Below the pieces are notes generated by a model. The model ran no database searches, was not told the origin of the DNA, and saw only the letters and a program-made list of their open reading frames with translations. This document shows, in pieces, positions 7,262-15,104 of a stretch of DNA of 26,439 bases (positions within the stretch are counted from its first letter, which is position 1; every line of letters begins with the position of its first letter). Both the position numbers and the translations under genes were made by a program. Source of the DNA: an uncultured Desulfovibrio sp. (lineage in GTDB: Bacteria > Desulfobacterota > Desulfovibrionia > Desulfovibrionales > Desulfovibrionaceae); contig URHE01000021.1 in NCBI GenBank assembly GCA_900547595.1, positions 1-26,439 of the forward strand, given 5' to 3'.

Positions 7262-7275
7262 TTACCAAATGGAAT
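7262..7275. promoter_or_regulatory. operator site 2 (upstream of the repressor gene)
   Basis: TTACCAAATGGAAT lies 10 nt upstream of the repressor start, where binding would block repressor transcription or translation. A degenerate relative, GGACAAAAGGTAA (7289-7301), lies between sites 2 and 3 and could be an auxiliary site. Confidence 0.6.
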
Positions 7276-7309
7276 AAAAGAACTCAATGGACAAAAGGTA
7301 ATTTTTTTC

Positions 7310-7338
7310 TTGCATTTTGAATAACCATTTGGTAATAA
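7310..7338 (+). promoter_or_regulatory. rightward promoter of the replication operon
   Basis: TTGCAT (7310-7315), an exact 17-nt spacer and TAATAA (7333-7338). Predicted transcription starts at about 7345, at or next to the ATG of the first gene (7346). The spacer and -10 contain operator site 3, so repressor binding would exclude RNA polymerase. Confidence 0.65.
7322..7335. promoter_or_regulatory. operator site 3 (rightward promoter)
   Basis: TAACCATTTGGTAA is the most symmetrical copy: ACCA-TT-TGGT is perfect and the outer bases match at all but one position. It overlaps the spacer and -10 of the rightward promoter. Confidence 0.62.
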
Positions 7339-7345
7339 ACTCCCC

Positions 7346-7555
7346 ATGAAGCCAGCAATCTATTTTGAGGCAAGGGAATTCCTGGAAGCCACCGGCATGT
7401 CGGTGGCGGCGCTCTGCCGCGAGGCGGGCATCCCGTCGGTGATCCTTTCCCGCATCCTGAACGGGGAAAGGCAGGATATGGTTTCCACCAATGCCGACAA
7501 GTTGCGGCGGGCCATGTGGAACCTGACCCGTCAACGCCGGGAGCAAAAGCCGTGA
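7346..7555 (+). CDS. small HTH protein, Cro/CII-like position
   Basis: A 69-residue protein with an HTH in SVAALCREAGIPSVILSRIL (about 19-38), followed by NGERQDMVSTNADKLRRAMW and a basic tail. It is the first gene of the rightward early operon, opposite the repressor, where a Cro- or CII-like regulator is expected. No Shine-Dalgarno is visible (CTCCCC before the ATG), and the predicted transcription start is within about two bases of the ATG, so its message may be leaderless. Its last codons overlap the next gene (GTGA). Whether it binds the same operators is not known. Confidence 0.75.
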   Translation: MKPAIYFEAREFLEATGMSVAALCREAGIPSVILSRILNGERQDMVSTNADKLRRAMWNLTRQRREQKP

Positions 7556-7707
7556 GCGACCTCTTTGAGCCTTGCGTCTGGATGGCCTCGGTGCTCGCGT
7601 GGGCCGGGATATTGGCGGCGCTGGCGTGGATCATGCGGGAGAATTTCAACCATAACCAGCGGCGCCCGCGGCCGCACAGACGACTTGTCAAAAGGAGGAT
7701 GCGATGA
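7552..7707 (+). CDS. small membrane protein of the early operon
   Basis: A 51-residue protein from a GTG that overlaps the preceding stop codon (GTGA), with GGGAG upstream. It has one hydrophobic segment (WMASVLAWAGILAALAWIM, about residues 10-28) and a strongly basic C-terminus (RRPRPHRRLVKRRMR), which by the positive-inside rule should face the cytosol. Its stop overlaps the next ATG (ATGA). Function unknown; tight coupling on both sides supports it being real. Confidence 0.6.
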   Translation: MSDLFEPCVWMASVLAWAGILAALAWIMRENFNHNQRRPRPHRRLVKRRMR

Positions 7708-8114
7708 ATTCCGGGCGAATTGAAAGCATCGTGAGCGAATACCTGGCAAACAAGGAGCAAGCCGACAAGCTCACGTTGCGGAATGCCGAACTGGCGGAGG
7801 AGATGCAGGCCTTGGCGATCTTCGCGCCCGGTTCGGACACGGGCAGGCTGGAAGCCTGCGGCTACAAGGTCAGCGTGACAAAACGCATCAATGAGAAATG
7901 GGATCAGCATCAACTCGCGCAGGTGCGGGAAGTCTTCACGGATGACCTGTTTTTCACGCTGTTCCGTCAGGAGTTCAAGCCTGACCGCCGCTCCCTCAAG
8001 GTTTTCATGCACGGGCAAAGCGATGCCAAACTCAAGGCGATGCTGATCCGTGCCTGCACGACCAGCGCCGGCAAGCCGAGCATCAAGCTGGAGAAGATGG
8101 AGGCCTGCCAATGA
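7704..8114 (+). CDS. uncharacterised early phage protein preceding the Sak4-like ATPase
   Basis: A 136-residue protein. The first 40 residues are helical and coiled-coil-like (IVSEYLANKEQADKLTLRNA, then ELAEEMQALAI), followed by a mixed domain (GYKVSVTKRINEKWDQHQLA and a C-terminal FKPDRRSLKVFMHGQSDAKL). I do not recognise the family. AAAGGAGG precedes the ATG, and its end overlaps the next start by 4 nt (ATGA). Its fixed position before a Sak4-like ATPase and an SSB-like gene suggests a part in recombination, but no catalytic motif is seen. Confidence 0.75.
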   Translation: MNSGRIESIVSEYLANKEQADKLTLRNAELAEEMQALAIFAPGSDTGRLEACGYKVSVTKRINEKWDQHQLAQVREVFTDDLFFTLFRQEFKPDRRSLKVFMHGQSDAKLKAMLIRACTTSAGKPSIKLEKMEACQ

Positions 8115-8980
8115 GCGGCCTGAAAATCATCAGCGCCGACCAGCGCATGACAGCCCAGGGCGGCATCAAGGGCGTCATCTTTGGCCCCGCCAAGATCGGC
8201 AAGACATCCCTCTTGTGGACGCTTGACCCCGCAAGCACACTCTTCGTTGACCTGGAGGCGGGCGGTCTGTCCGTGCAGGGCTGGGGCGGCGACTCGGTAG
8301 AGGTGCGCGACTGGCAAAGCGCCCAAAACCTGGCCTGCTTTCTCGGCGGCCCCAATCCGGCGCGGCGCCCGGACCAGCCCTACAGCGAGGCGCATTTCCG
8401 CTATGTGTGCGAGCGGTACGGCGACCCGGCGGCCCTCGCCAAATACCAGACCATCTTCATCGACTCCATCACGGTAGCCTCGCGGCTCGCGCTGCAATGG
8501 GCCAAGGGGCAGCCGGAAGCCGTTTCCGAGCGCACGGGCAAGCCGGATACGCGCGGGGCCTACGGCCTCCTGGGGCAGGAAATGATTGGCTGGATCACAC
8601 AGCTTCAGCACATCGGCGCCCGCAATGTCTGGTTTGTGGGACTCCTGGACGCCAAGCGCGATGACTTCAACCGACCGTTCTTCGAGCCGCAGATCGAGGG
8701 CAGCAAGACGGGCCTGGAACTGCCGGGCATCGTGGATGAGGTCATTTCCATGGTGGAGCTTGTGCCGGAGGGCGCGACAGGTGTTGCGGCAAAGGACGCT
8801 ACGCCTGCCGCCAGGCCGTACCGCGCTTTTGTCTGTTCCCGGCCGAACCCCTGGGGCTATCCGGCCGGCGACCGCAGCGGCAAGCTCGACATGGTGGAGC
8901 CGCCGCACCTGGGCAGATTGATGCAGAAGATCCGTGAGGGCCAGAGGCCTGCGTCCACGGAATATACCTACGCCGTTTAG
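8111..8980 (+). CDS. Sak4-like RecA-fold ATPase (AAA_24), phage recombination
   Basis: A 289-residue P-loop protein. Walker A is GPAKIGKTS (about 25-33) and Walker B is TIFIDSI (about 114-120). The N-terminus GLKIISADQ...GGIKGVIFGP and the segment FVDLEAGGLSVQGWG are typical of the short RecA-like phage ATPases called Sak4 or AAA_24, which promote single-strand annealing with a partner SSB. Here an SSB-like gene lies 20 nt downstream. It has no RecA C-terminal domain. Start chosen from GGAGG upstream and the 4-nt overlap with the preceding gene. The annealing function is inferred from family and neighbours. Confidence 0.8.
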   Translation: MSGLKIISADQRMTAQGGIKGVIFGPAKIGKTSLLWTLDPASTLFVDLEAGGLSVQGWGGDSVEVRDWQSAQNLACFLGGPNPARRPDQPYSEAHFRYVCERYGDPAALAKYQTIFIDSITVASRLALQWAKGQPEAVSERTGKPDTRGAYGLLGQEMIGWITQLQHIGARNVWFVGLLDAKRDDFNRPFFEPQIEGSKTGLELPGIVDEVISMVELVPEGATGVAAKDATPAARPYRAFVCSRPNPWGYPAGDRSGKLDMVEPPHLGRLMQKIREGQRPASTEYTYAV

Positions 8981-9000
8981 CAATCAGGAGGAAGGAAATC

Positions 9001-9711
9001 ATGCCTTACGATTTCAATACCGCCGACCGCCAGCAGAATGGCTTTGACCTCATCCCGGCCAATACCGTGCTGCCCCTGGTCATGAATATCCGGCCCGGCG
9101 GCGCGGGCGAGCAGGGCTGGCTCAGGCCGTCGCAGTCATCGGACGCGCAGATGCTGGACTGCGAGTTCACCGTGGAGTCCGGCCCCTATGCCAGGCGCAA
9201 GATCTGGCAGATGTTCACCGTTTCCGGCGGCAAGCTGGATGAGCATGGCGAAAGCATCGGCGGGAAAATCAGTCGCCAGAGTCTGCGCGCCATCCTTGAA
9301 AGCGCGCGCCGCATCGATCCCGACGACATGAGCGACACGGCAATGGCCGGCCGCCGCATCAATGGCTGGCAGGATTTCAACGGGCTCGTGTTCTGGGCGC
9401 GCATCGGCGTGGAGAAGGACAAGACCGGCCAGTATGCGGACAAGAACAGGATCGCCTGCGTCCTCACGCCGGACATGAAGGACTACGGGAAGATGACGGA
9501 AGCGCCTGCCGGGGATGCCCCGGCAGGAACCGGCGGCTACGGCGCTTCTTCTCCCGCGGCGGCAGCGGTCCCCGCACCGGCATGGGGCGGGGGCGCTTCG
9601 CCGTTGCCAGCGGCAACCCCCGGCAACAGTGTCCCGGCCGCATCCGCGCAACCGGCCGCCCCGGTCGTTCCTTCCGAAGCGGCCAGCCCTGTGCCCGCCT
9701 GGGCGCGGTGA
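9001..9711 (+). CDS. SSB-like phage protein with disordered Ala/Pro tail
   Basis: A 236-residue protein. The N-terminal domain of about 165 residues contains DFNTADRQQNGFDLIPANT, GPYARRKIWQMFTVSGG, RINGWQDFNGLVFWARIGVE and a closing DYGKMTEAP. It resembles the OB-fold phage ssDNA-binding proteins that accompany Sak4 ATPases (DUF669-like). The rest (about 166-236) is low complexity, rich in Ala, Pro and Gly and probably disordered, ending VPAWAR; it lacks the acidic tip of bacterial SSB. An excellent Shine-Dalgarno (GGAGGAAGG) precedes the ATG. Its N-terminal DFNTA-x-RQQ recurs in the primase-helicase. Confidence 0.72.
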   Translation: MPYDFNTADRQQNGFDLIPANTVLPLVMNIRPGGAGEQGWLRPSQSSDAQMLDCEFTVESGPYARRKIWQMFTVSGGKLDEHGESIGGKISRQSLRAILESARRIDPDDMSDTAMAGRRINGWQDFNGLVFWARIGVEKDKTGQYADKNRIACVLTPDMKDYGKMTEAPAGDAPAGTGGYGASSPAAAAVPAPAWGGGASPLPAATPGNSVPAASAQPAAPVVPSEAASPVPAWAR

Positions 9712-9775
9712 ACCATTCCCGCAACCTCCCCTCAACCCCTGCCGCCGGGGCCGGAATACGGCGGCGCACATTTTC

Positions 9776-11455
9776 ATGATCTTGCGCCCTTATCAGGAAA
9801 CCATGGTCGATCGCGCTCTCGCCGCGCTCAACGCCCGTGGCAATACGTTGACCGTTGCGCCCACCGGGGCGGGCAAGACCATCATCCTTTCGGCCGTGGC
9901 CGGACGCCTTGGCGGCAAGCAGTGCGTCCTTCAGCACCGGGACGAACTGGTGACGCAGAACCTGCGCAAGTACAGGGCGGTGAATCCGGGGCGCAGCGTG
10001 GGCATGTTCACGGCCGATGCAAAAAACTGGCGCGCGGAAACGACCTTTGCCATGGTGCAGACCTTGCAGCGCAATCTCGCATCCCTGCCGAAGCTGGACG
10101 CCCTGATCATTGACGAGGCCCACCACGCCGTCGCCAACGGCTACCTCAAGATCGTGAAGGCCGTGCGCGAAAAGAATCCGGCCTGCCGCATCTTCGGCGT
10201 GACGGCCACGCCCGCGCGCGGCGACGGCAAGGGCCTGCGCGAGGTCTTTGACAACTGCGCCGACCAGATCAGCCTTCACAGCCTGGTCAGCATGGGCTTT
10301 CTTGTGCGGCCGCGCACCTATATCTGCACATTGACAGGCACGGACGAAAAGCTGGCCTCCTTACGCAAGATGCACAATGGCGAATACGACATGCACGAGG
10401 CGGCGCAGATCCTTGACGTTGCCGTCCATAATGAAGCTGTCGTGCGCGAGTGGCGAAAGCTTGCCGGAGAGCGCAAGACCATCGTGTTTTGTTCCACGGT
10501 GGAGCATGCGCGGCATGTGCTGGACGCCTTTCTGGCGGCCGGGGTGCGCGCCGCCATGGTGACCGGCGAGATGCCGCTAGGCGCGCGCAAGGCCATGCTT
10601 GAAAGTTTCGACGCGCAGGACGCGCCCAATGGCGTGCAGGTACTCATCAACGTGGCTGTGCTGACGGAAGGGTACGACAGTCAGCCCGTGAGTTGTGTAG
10701 TGCTGTTGCGGCCCTGCTCGCAAAAATCCACCATGCTGCAGATGATCGGGCGCGGCCTGCGCACGGTCGATCCGACGGCCTATCCGGGCGTTGTCAAAAA
10801 AGATTGCATCGTCCTGGACTTTGGGAACTCCCTGCTGACGCATGGCGACCTGGAAAGCAAGGTGCGCATCGACGACCGGCAGAAAGTCTGCCCGGAATGC
10901 TGCGCCGATGTGCCCTACGGCAGCACGGAATGCCCCATCTGCGGCCATGCGTTCAAGCCGCCGCAACGTGGCGCGGGAGCGGACCCGGATGCGGAGGATG
11001 GCCCGGAAGCGGTAAGCGACGTGACGATGGAGGAAGTGAACATCCTCGACGCTTCGCCGTTCCGCTGGTGCGATATTTTTGGCTCCGGCAAAGTCATGCT
11101 GGCTTCGGGGTTCGAGGCCTGGAGCGCCGTCTGCTCCGCCGACGGGGAGACATGGCAGGCGCTGGGCCGGATGAAGGGAGAAAGGGAACTGCGCCGTCTC
11201 GCTCTCGGAGAACGGATCTCCGCTTTGGCTGCCGCCGATGATTTTCTGCGGATGCACGAATCGGACGATGCCGCCAAAAAAAACAAGAGATGGCTGAATG
11301 ATCCCTGCACCGAACGCCAGTGGCAGCTGCTGCAAAGTCTGGGGTACGGGCGGGATATGCTGCTTTCCTTCACAAAATACTCGGCTGCCTGCACCCTGAA
11401 TTTTTTCTGGAACCGGCGGCTCATCGAAGGAGCGATCCTGCATGGATGCCATTGA
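9776..11455 (+). CDS. SF2 DEAD/DEAH-type helicase with zinc ribbon
   Basis: A 559-residue ATP-dependent nucleic-acid helicase of the phage SSL2/ComF-like group. Visible motifs: Q-like region LRPYQETMVD (3-12), Walker A APTGAGKT (28-35), DEAH (113-116), TATPARGDG (143-151), second RecA domain with VFCSTVEHAR, and motif VI QMIGRGLR (322-329). A C4 zinc ribbon CPEC...CPIC follows (C372, C375, C386, C389). The C-terminal domain of about 150 residues is of unknown fold. The ATG at 9776 is chosen because the helicase fold starts there; the frame is open upstream to 9515 over the SSB-like gene but encodes no motif there. The Shine-Dalgarno is weak. It probably remodels forks or branched DNA in phage replication. 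Confidence 0.9.
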   Translation: MILRPYQETMVDRALAALNARGNTLTVAPTGAGKTIILSAVAGRLGGKQCVLQHRDELVTQNLRKYRAVNPGRSVGMFTADAKNWRAETTFAMVQTLQRNLASLPKLDALIIDEAHHAVANGYLKIVKAVREKNPACRIFGVTATPARGDGKGLREVFDNCADQISLHSLVSMGFLVRPRTYICTLTGTDEKLASLRKMHNGEYDMHEAAQILDVAVHNEAVVREWRKLAGERKTIVFCSTVEHARHVLDAFLAAGVRAAMVTGEMPLGARKAMLESFDAQDAPNGVQVLINVAVLTEGYDSQPVSCVVLLRPCSQKSTMLQMIGRGLRTVDPTAYPGVVKKDCIVLDFGNSLLTHGDLESKVRIDDRQKVCPECCADVPYGSTECPICGHAFKPPQRGAGADPDAEDGPEAVSDVTMEEVNILDASPFRWCDIFGSGKVMLASGFEAWSAVCSADGETWQALGRMKGERELRRLALGERISALAAADDFLRMHESDDAAKKNKRWLNDPCTERQWQLLQSLGYGRDMLLSFTKYSAACTLNFFWNRRLIEGAILHGCH

Positions 11456-11705
11456 TCTGAAAGCCTTTGGCCGCGCATTGCAGGATGCCGGTCTGATGGA
11501 GAAAAGCTTCCTGCGCATGAACGGGGAGGAAGTCCATGAAGTCGCTGATTTGCTGCGCGCCTTCAGCAAAAAGCACTGCCTGTTCTGCGAGCAGTGGCTG
11601 CAAGTCCCTGATGCGCCCTGGTGGGTAGGCAAATGCAGGATCGACGGGCATGAGTTGCGCAATGACAGCATGTGCACGATCAGCACGGACAGGATCCCTT
11701 TTTGA
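11442..11705 (+). CDS. small Cys-containing protein of the replication operon
   Basis: An 87-residue protein. Residues 1-45 are helical (IDLKAFGRALQDAGLMEKSF, then EVHEVADLLRAFSKKH). A C-terminal half has cysteines in CLFCEQW, GKCRIDGH and MCTIS that could hold a metal ion. AAGGAG precedes the ATG. It overlaps the helicase by 14 nt, and its TGA overlaps the ATG of the nuclease gene (TGATG), so translation is coupled on both sides. I do not recognise the family. Confidence 0.68.
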   Translation: MDAIDLKAFGRALQDAGLMEKSFLRMNGEEVHEVADLLRAFSKKHCLFCEQWLQVPDAPWWVGKCRIDGHELRNDSMCTISTDRIPF

Positions 11706-12718
11706 TGGTCGTCCGGCGCAGACTGTCGCACAAGGAGCGAAAGATCCTCTACGAGAGGTATCTCAAAACAGAGCATTGGCATGAGCGCCGCGCGCTTGCC
11801 CTTGAGCAGGCGAAGCACCGCTGCCAGGACTGTGGGCGCGGCCCCGGGGAAGCCGGGCCGCTGGAAATCCATCATCTGACATATGCGCATCTCTTTCAGG
11901 AAAGGCCGGAAGAGTTGCGGGTCCTCTGCCGGGCCTGTCACGGAAAGCGGCATGGATATTTCGGAGAAGAAGACATGCAGGATTTCAATACGCACAAAAC
12001 CGGCGGCAGGGTCGTCCATCGTATAGACGCGGCCATGCAGGCCGCGCAGGAACAACGCGACGCCGCGCGCCTGTCCACCAGAACGCCGCGCATAGGCGCG
12101 TCCAGGCTGGGGGAGGCTTGCCTGCGCAGGCTCCAGTACGAATATTTCAAGGCGCCAAGGGACACGCCGTTTCAGGGGAAAGCCCTGCGGATTTTCCACC
12201 GCGGGCATCAGGGTGAAGACTGGATGGCGGACTGGTTCCGGCAGGCAGGGTTCACTCTTGATACCCATGATGCGCGAGGGGAGCAGAAATGCTTTCGCGC
12301 GCTGGGAGGGAAGGTGCTGGGGTATGCGGATGGGGTGTTTCTGGACGGCCCTGAAGACTGCGGGCCGTATCCGCGACTGTGGGAAAACAAGGTTCTCGGG
12401 GCGAAAGGCTGGAACAGGCTGGAGCGTGAAGGGCTGAAAAAGGCCTATCCGGTCTATTATGGGCAGGTCCAACTCTATATGGCGTATTTTGCACTGACGG
12501 AAACGCCGGCGCTGTTTTCCGCCCTCAATGCCGACAGCATGGAAATCTGCGTGCTGGATATATCCTTTGATGCTCCTGTGGCGCAGGAGCTTTCGGACAG
12601 GGCCGTGAACCTGGTCCGCGCCTGCGAAGCCGGCCAGCTTCTGCCCCGTTGTACCCAGGATGAATCATGGTTTGAATGCAAATTCTGCGACTACCATGAA
12701 CGCTGCTGGCGAAATTGA
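11705..12718 (+). CDS. HNH domain fused to Fe-S PD-(D/E)XK (Cas4/RecB-like) nuclease
   Basis: A 337-residue protein with two nuclease domains. Residues 1-84 form an HNH domain: HRCQDCGRGPGEAGPLEIHH (38-57) and LCRACHGKRHG (74-84), with two CxxC zinc pairs. Residues 91-337 form a PD-(D/E)XK exonuclease-like domain: GEACLRRLQYEY (C139), GYADG (active-site Asp, 209), WENK (active-site E-x-K, 227-229), YYGQVQLYMAYF, and C-terminal CKFCDYHERC. The spacing C139 ... C325-x2-C328-x5-C334 matches the Fe-S cluster of Cas4/AddB nucleases. An internal ATG at 11975 (residue 91, starting MQDFNTHKT) has GGAG 8 nt before it, so the exonuclease part may also be made alone. It probably supplies end resection for the Sak4-SSB annealing module. 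Confidence 0.82.
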   Translation: MVVRRRLSHKERKILYERYLKTEHWHERRALALEQAKHRCQDCGRGPGEAGPLEIHHLTYAHLFQERPEELRVLCRACHGKRHGYFGEEDMQDFNTHKTGGRVVHRIDAAMQAAQEQRDAARLSTRTPRIGASRLGEACLRRLQYEYFKAPRDTPFQGKALRIFHRGHQGEDWMADWFRQAGFTLDTHDARGEQKCFRALGGKVLGYADGVFLDGPEDCGPYPRLWENKVLGAKGWNRLEREGLKKAYPVYYGQVQLYMAYFALTETPALFSALNADSMEICVLDISFDAPVAQELSDRAVNLVRACEAGQLLPRCTQDESWFECKFCDYHERCWRN

Positions 12719-14914
12719 ATGTTGGATTTCAATACAGCATCCAGACAGCAGGGTGCGGGAACGCCCCTGCCGAGACCTTTGAACGGCACAATGCCTGTCG
12801 AAGTCTTTCGGCGTTTTTTGCTGGAGCACGGTCTGCGTCCCGATGCGCCCATTGTCCCGACCGGGGAGCGCGTCCAGCGCTGCCCGGTGGAAGGCGACAA
12901 GGCCGGACAACGCTCAGGATGGTATGTATTTTTTGCGGACAGGCTCCCGGCCGGAGAAGCCGGGAACTGGAAGACCGGCGAAAGCTGGAAGTGGTGCGCG
13001 AAAGAAGAACACCTGCTGACGAGCGCAGAGTGGAAAATCGCCGGCGCACACCTGGAGCGTGCCAAAATGGCACGGGAGAGGGAAAGAGCACGACTGGCCG
13101 AAGAAGCGGCTTCACGCGCTCGATCCATGTGGGCCAGGGCACAACCCTGCGAGGCCCATCCTTACCTGAGCGCCAAATGCACTGCGTCATATGGTCTCAG
13201 GGTGTTGGCCGGAAAACTTCTGATCCCGGTCATGGACATGGCGGGGACACTGCGTTCCCTGCAGAAAATCGACGCCAGTGGGAAGAAAGAATTCCTTTTT
13301 GGCGGCGCGACACGCGGCGGATCCTACACGATCCCCGGCAAACCCGACATGGTGGCCGTTGCCGAGGGCTATACCACGGCGGCAAGCATCCATGCGGCAA
13401 CAGGCTGGACAGTGCTGGTGGCGTTCAACTGCGGCAATTTGCTGCCGGTGGCAAAAGCCTGGAAAGCCGGCCATCCTGAAGCCCGGATGGTCATCTGCGG
13501 GGATGATGACCGATCCACGAAGAGCGGCAATGCCGGACGGCTGGCTGCCGAAGCCTGCGCACGGAAAACCGGCGCGTCTGTACTCTTTCCTCAGTTCCGT
13601 TCCGACGACAAAAAATCGACGGACTGGAACGATCTGCACACCAGAGAAGGCATGGAGGAGGTGAAGCGGCAGCTTTTTGCGCCGTTCAGGAGCTACACCA
13701 TAGCAGTGGAGGACTGGGTACTCCGGCCGGAGACGTTCACGGTGGCGCCGGAGCCACGGCGCGACTTGGTGGAGAACACGCTGCCCCTGGGCGCAGTGGT
13801 CCTGCTGGCCTCGCTGGGCGGCATCGGCAAGTCCATGAAGATGCTGGATCTGGCCCTGCAGGTGGCCGGGGAGCCCGCAGAAGCTGCGGCGGACGGCATG
13901 GACTTCAACGGGGAGCCCATGTTCTTCGGCAACCGCATCCTGGAGCATGGCCCGGCGGTGATTTACACGGCGGAGGACGCCAACCGGGACAATCAGGACC
14001 GCATCTACAAGATGGGGCGTCCCTTCCCCAGGTACCCGGTCAGCGTCATCCCCATCATTGACGTGGTGGGCTCGTATCCGCTCATCCTGCCCGGCGACAG
14101 GAACGGGCCCGTGACCTCGCCGCACTGGGACGAGGTGCGCGAACAGCTGCTGAAGATCAGGCCCAAGCTGGTGGTGTTCGACCCCCTGTCCTCGTTCGCG
14201 CTGCTGGACCTGAACAAGCCGGAAGTGGCGACCTTTGCCATTGGCATGTTCGCCAACCTCGCCTCGGAGACCGGGGCGTGCATCCTCGTGACGCACCACC
14301 TTGCCAAGACCAAGGACAATATCACCACGCCGGAGCAGGCGCGGGCCCTGGTGCGCGGCTCCACGGCCATCGTCGACCGGACGCGCGGCACCTATGTGCT
14401 GTGGGGCCTGGGGGAAAAACAGGCGAAGCATGTCTGCACGTCGCTGGGCGAGGAATGGGAGCGGGACAAGGTCATCCAGGGCTGCCTCGCCAAGGAGAAC
14501 TTTGGCGGCGACAAGTCCATCAAGACATTCGTGCGGCGCAAGAACGGCCTGCTCGTCGTGCGCAACGCCGACCTTGCCAGCGCGGCGCGGGAAAACGTCC
14601 CGGCCCTGCTGGAAAGCCTGGAACTGGCGTGCGCGGATGCCGCACGGCGCGGTCAGCCCTTCACCAGGACCGGGGCCAACGGCCTGTTTGCCAGAAGGCA
14701 GGAACTGCCCGCCATGCTCAAGGGCATTTCACGGCACCAGTTGGAGAACGCCGCACAGAAGCTGCTGGATGCCCAGCGGCTCGTGCTGTGCATCAGCAAG
14801 GGCAGCACAAGCAAGAAATGGCTCGACGTGCCGGACGGCGACTTCGCCCTGGGCATTGGGGAAATCGTGAAGGGGGCGACGGAAAAGATCATGGCCGGGG
14901 AAGGACATGGATAA
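12719..14914 (+). CDS. primase-helicase (Toprim plus RepA/DnaB-like ATPase)
   Basis: A 731-residue replication protein. An N-terminal region (about 50-150; RCPVEGD, then RSGWYVFFADRLPAG) resembles the feeder part of phage Toprim primases, followed by a charged helix (110-140). The Toprim domain has the catalytic Glu in VAVAEGYTTA (E216) and the acidic cluster ICGDDD (259-264). The ATPase domain has Walker A ASLGGIGKS (364-372), a TAEDAN segment, Walker B LVVFDPLSS (484-492) and LVTHHLAKTKD (523-533), as in RepA/AAA_25 hexameric helicases. It should prime and unwind phage DNA. The ATG follows the preceding TGA directly, with no good Shine-Dalgarno, so it is probably coupled. Third-position GC rises visibly after about 13700, near the domain junction. 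Confidence 0.9.
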   Translation: MLDFNTASRQQGAGTPLPRPLNGTMPVEVFRRFLLEHGLRPDAPIVPTGERVQRCPVEGDKAGQRSGWYVFFADRLPAGEAGNWKTGESWKWCAKEEHLLTSAEWKIAGAHLERAKMARERERARLAEEAASRARSMWARAQPCEAHPYLSAKCTASYGLRVLAGKLLIPVMDMAGTLRSLQKIDASGKKEFLFGGATRGGSYTIPGKPDMVAVAEGYTTAASIHAATGWTVLVAFNCGNLLPVAKAWKAGHPEARMVICGDDDRSTKSGNAGRLAAEACARKTGASVLFPQFRSDDKKSTDWNDLHTREGMEEVKRQLFAPFRSYTIAVEDWVLRPETFTVAPEPRRDLVENTLPLGAVVLLASLGGIGKSMKMLDLALQVAGEPAEAAADGMDFNGEPMFFGNRILEHGPAVIYTAEDANRDNQDRIYKMGRPFPRYPVSVIPIIDVVGSYPLILPGDRNGPVTSPHWDEVREQLLKIRPKLVVFDPLSSFALLDLNKPEVATFAIGMFANLASETGACILVTHHLAKTKDNITTPEQARALVRGSTAIVDRTRGTYVLWGLGEKQAKHVCTSLGEEWERDKVIQGCLAKENFGGDKSIKTFVRRKNGLLVVRNADLASAARENVPALLESLELACADAARRGQPFTRTGANGLFARRQELPAMLKGISRHQLENAAQKLLDAQRLVLCISKGSTSKKWLDVPDGDFALGIGEIVKGATEKIMAGEGHG

Positions 14915-15104
14915 TGGTCGTTCCCGTGCTTCCCAAAAAAACATTTCCGGCCTTTGGCCGAAAAAAGTGGCGGCACATGCGGTTTTACGGGTGGGCTTTC
15001 CACGGTTTCCACGAAAATGTTTCCGAAATTTTGCGGGGCGCCGGGTGGTTTTTTTGTTGGTGTGTTATATTTCAGAAGGTTATAGATAATGAGTTATAAT
15101 CATT

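Noticed and set aside
10577..12472. Minus-strand open frame of about 631 codons
   Set aside because: It lies opposite the helicase, small Cys protein and nuclease genes, all of which have clear motifs; it shows none itself.
11705..12718. Cas4 of a CRISPR system
   Set aside because: The Cas4-like nuclease sits in a phage replication operon without other cas genes or repeats; a recombination exonuclease fits better.
13187..14431. Minus-strand open frame of about 414 codons
   Set aside because: Antisense shadow of the primase-helicase.
14946..14964. Hairpin CGGCC-TTT-GGCCG after the primase-helicase as a terminator
   Set aside because: The stem is followed by an A-run, not a T-run, on the plus strand, and the minus-strand T-run is not adjacent.
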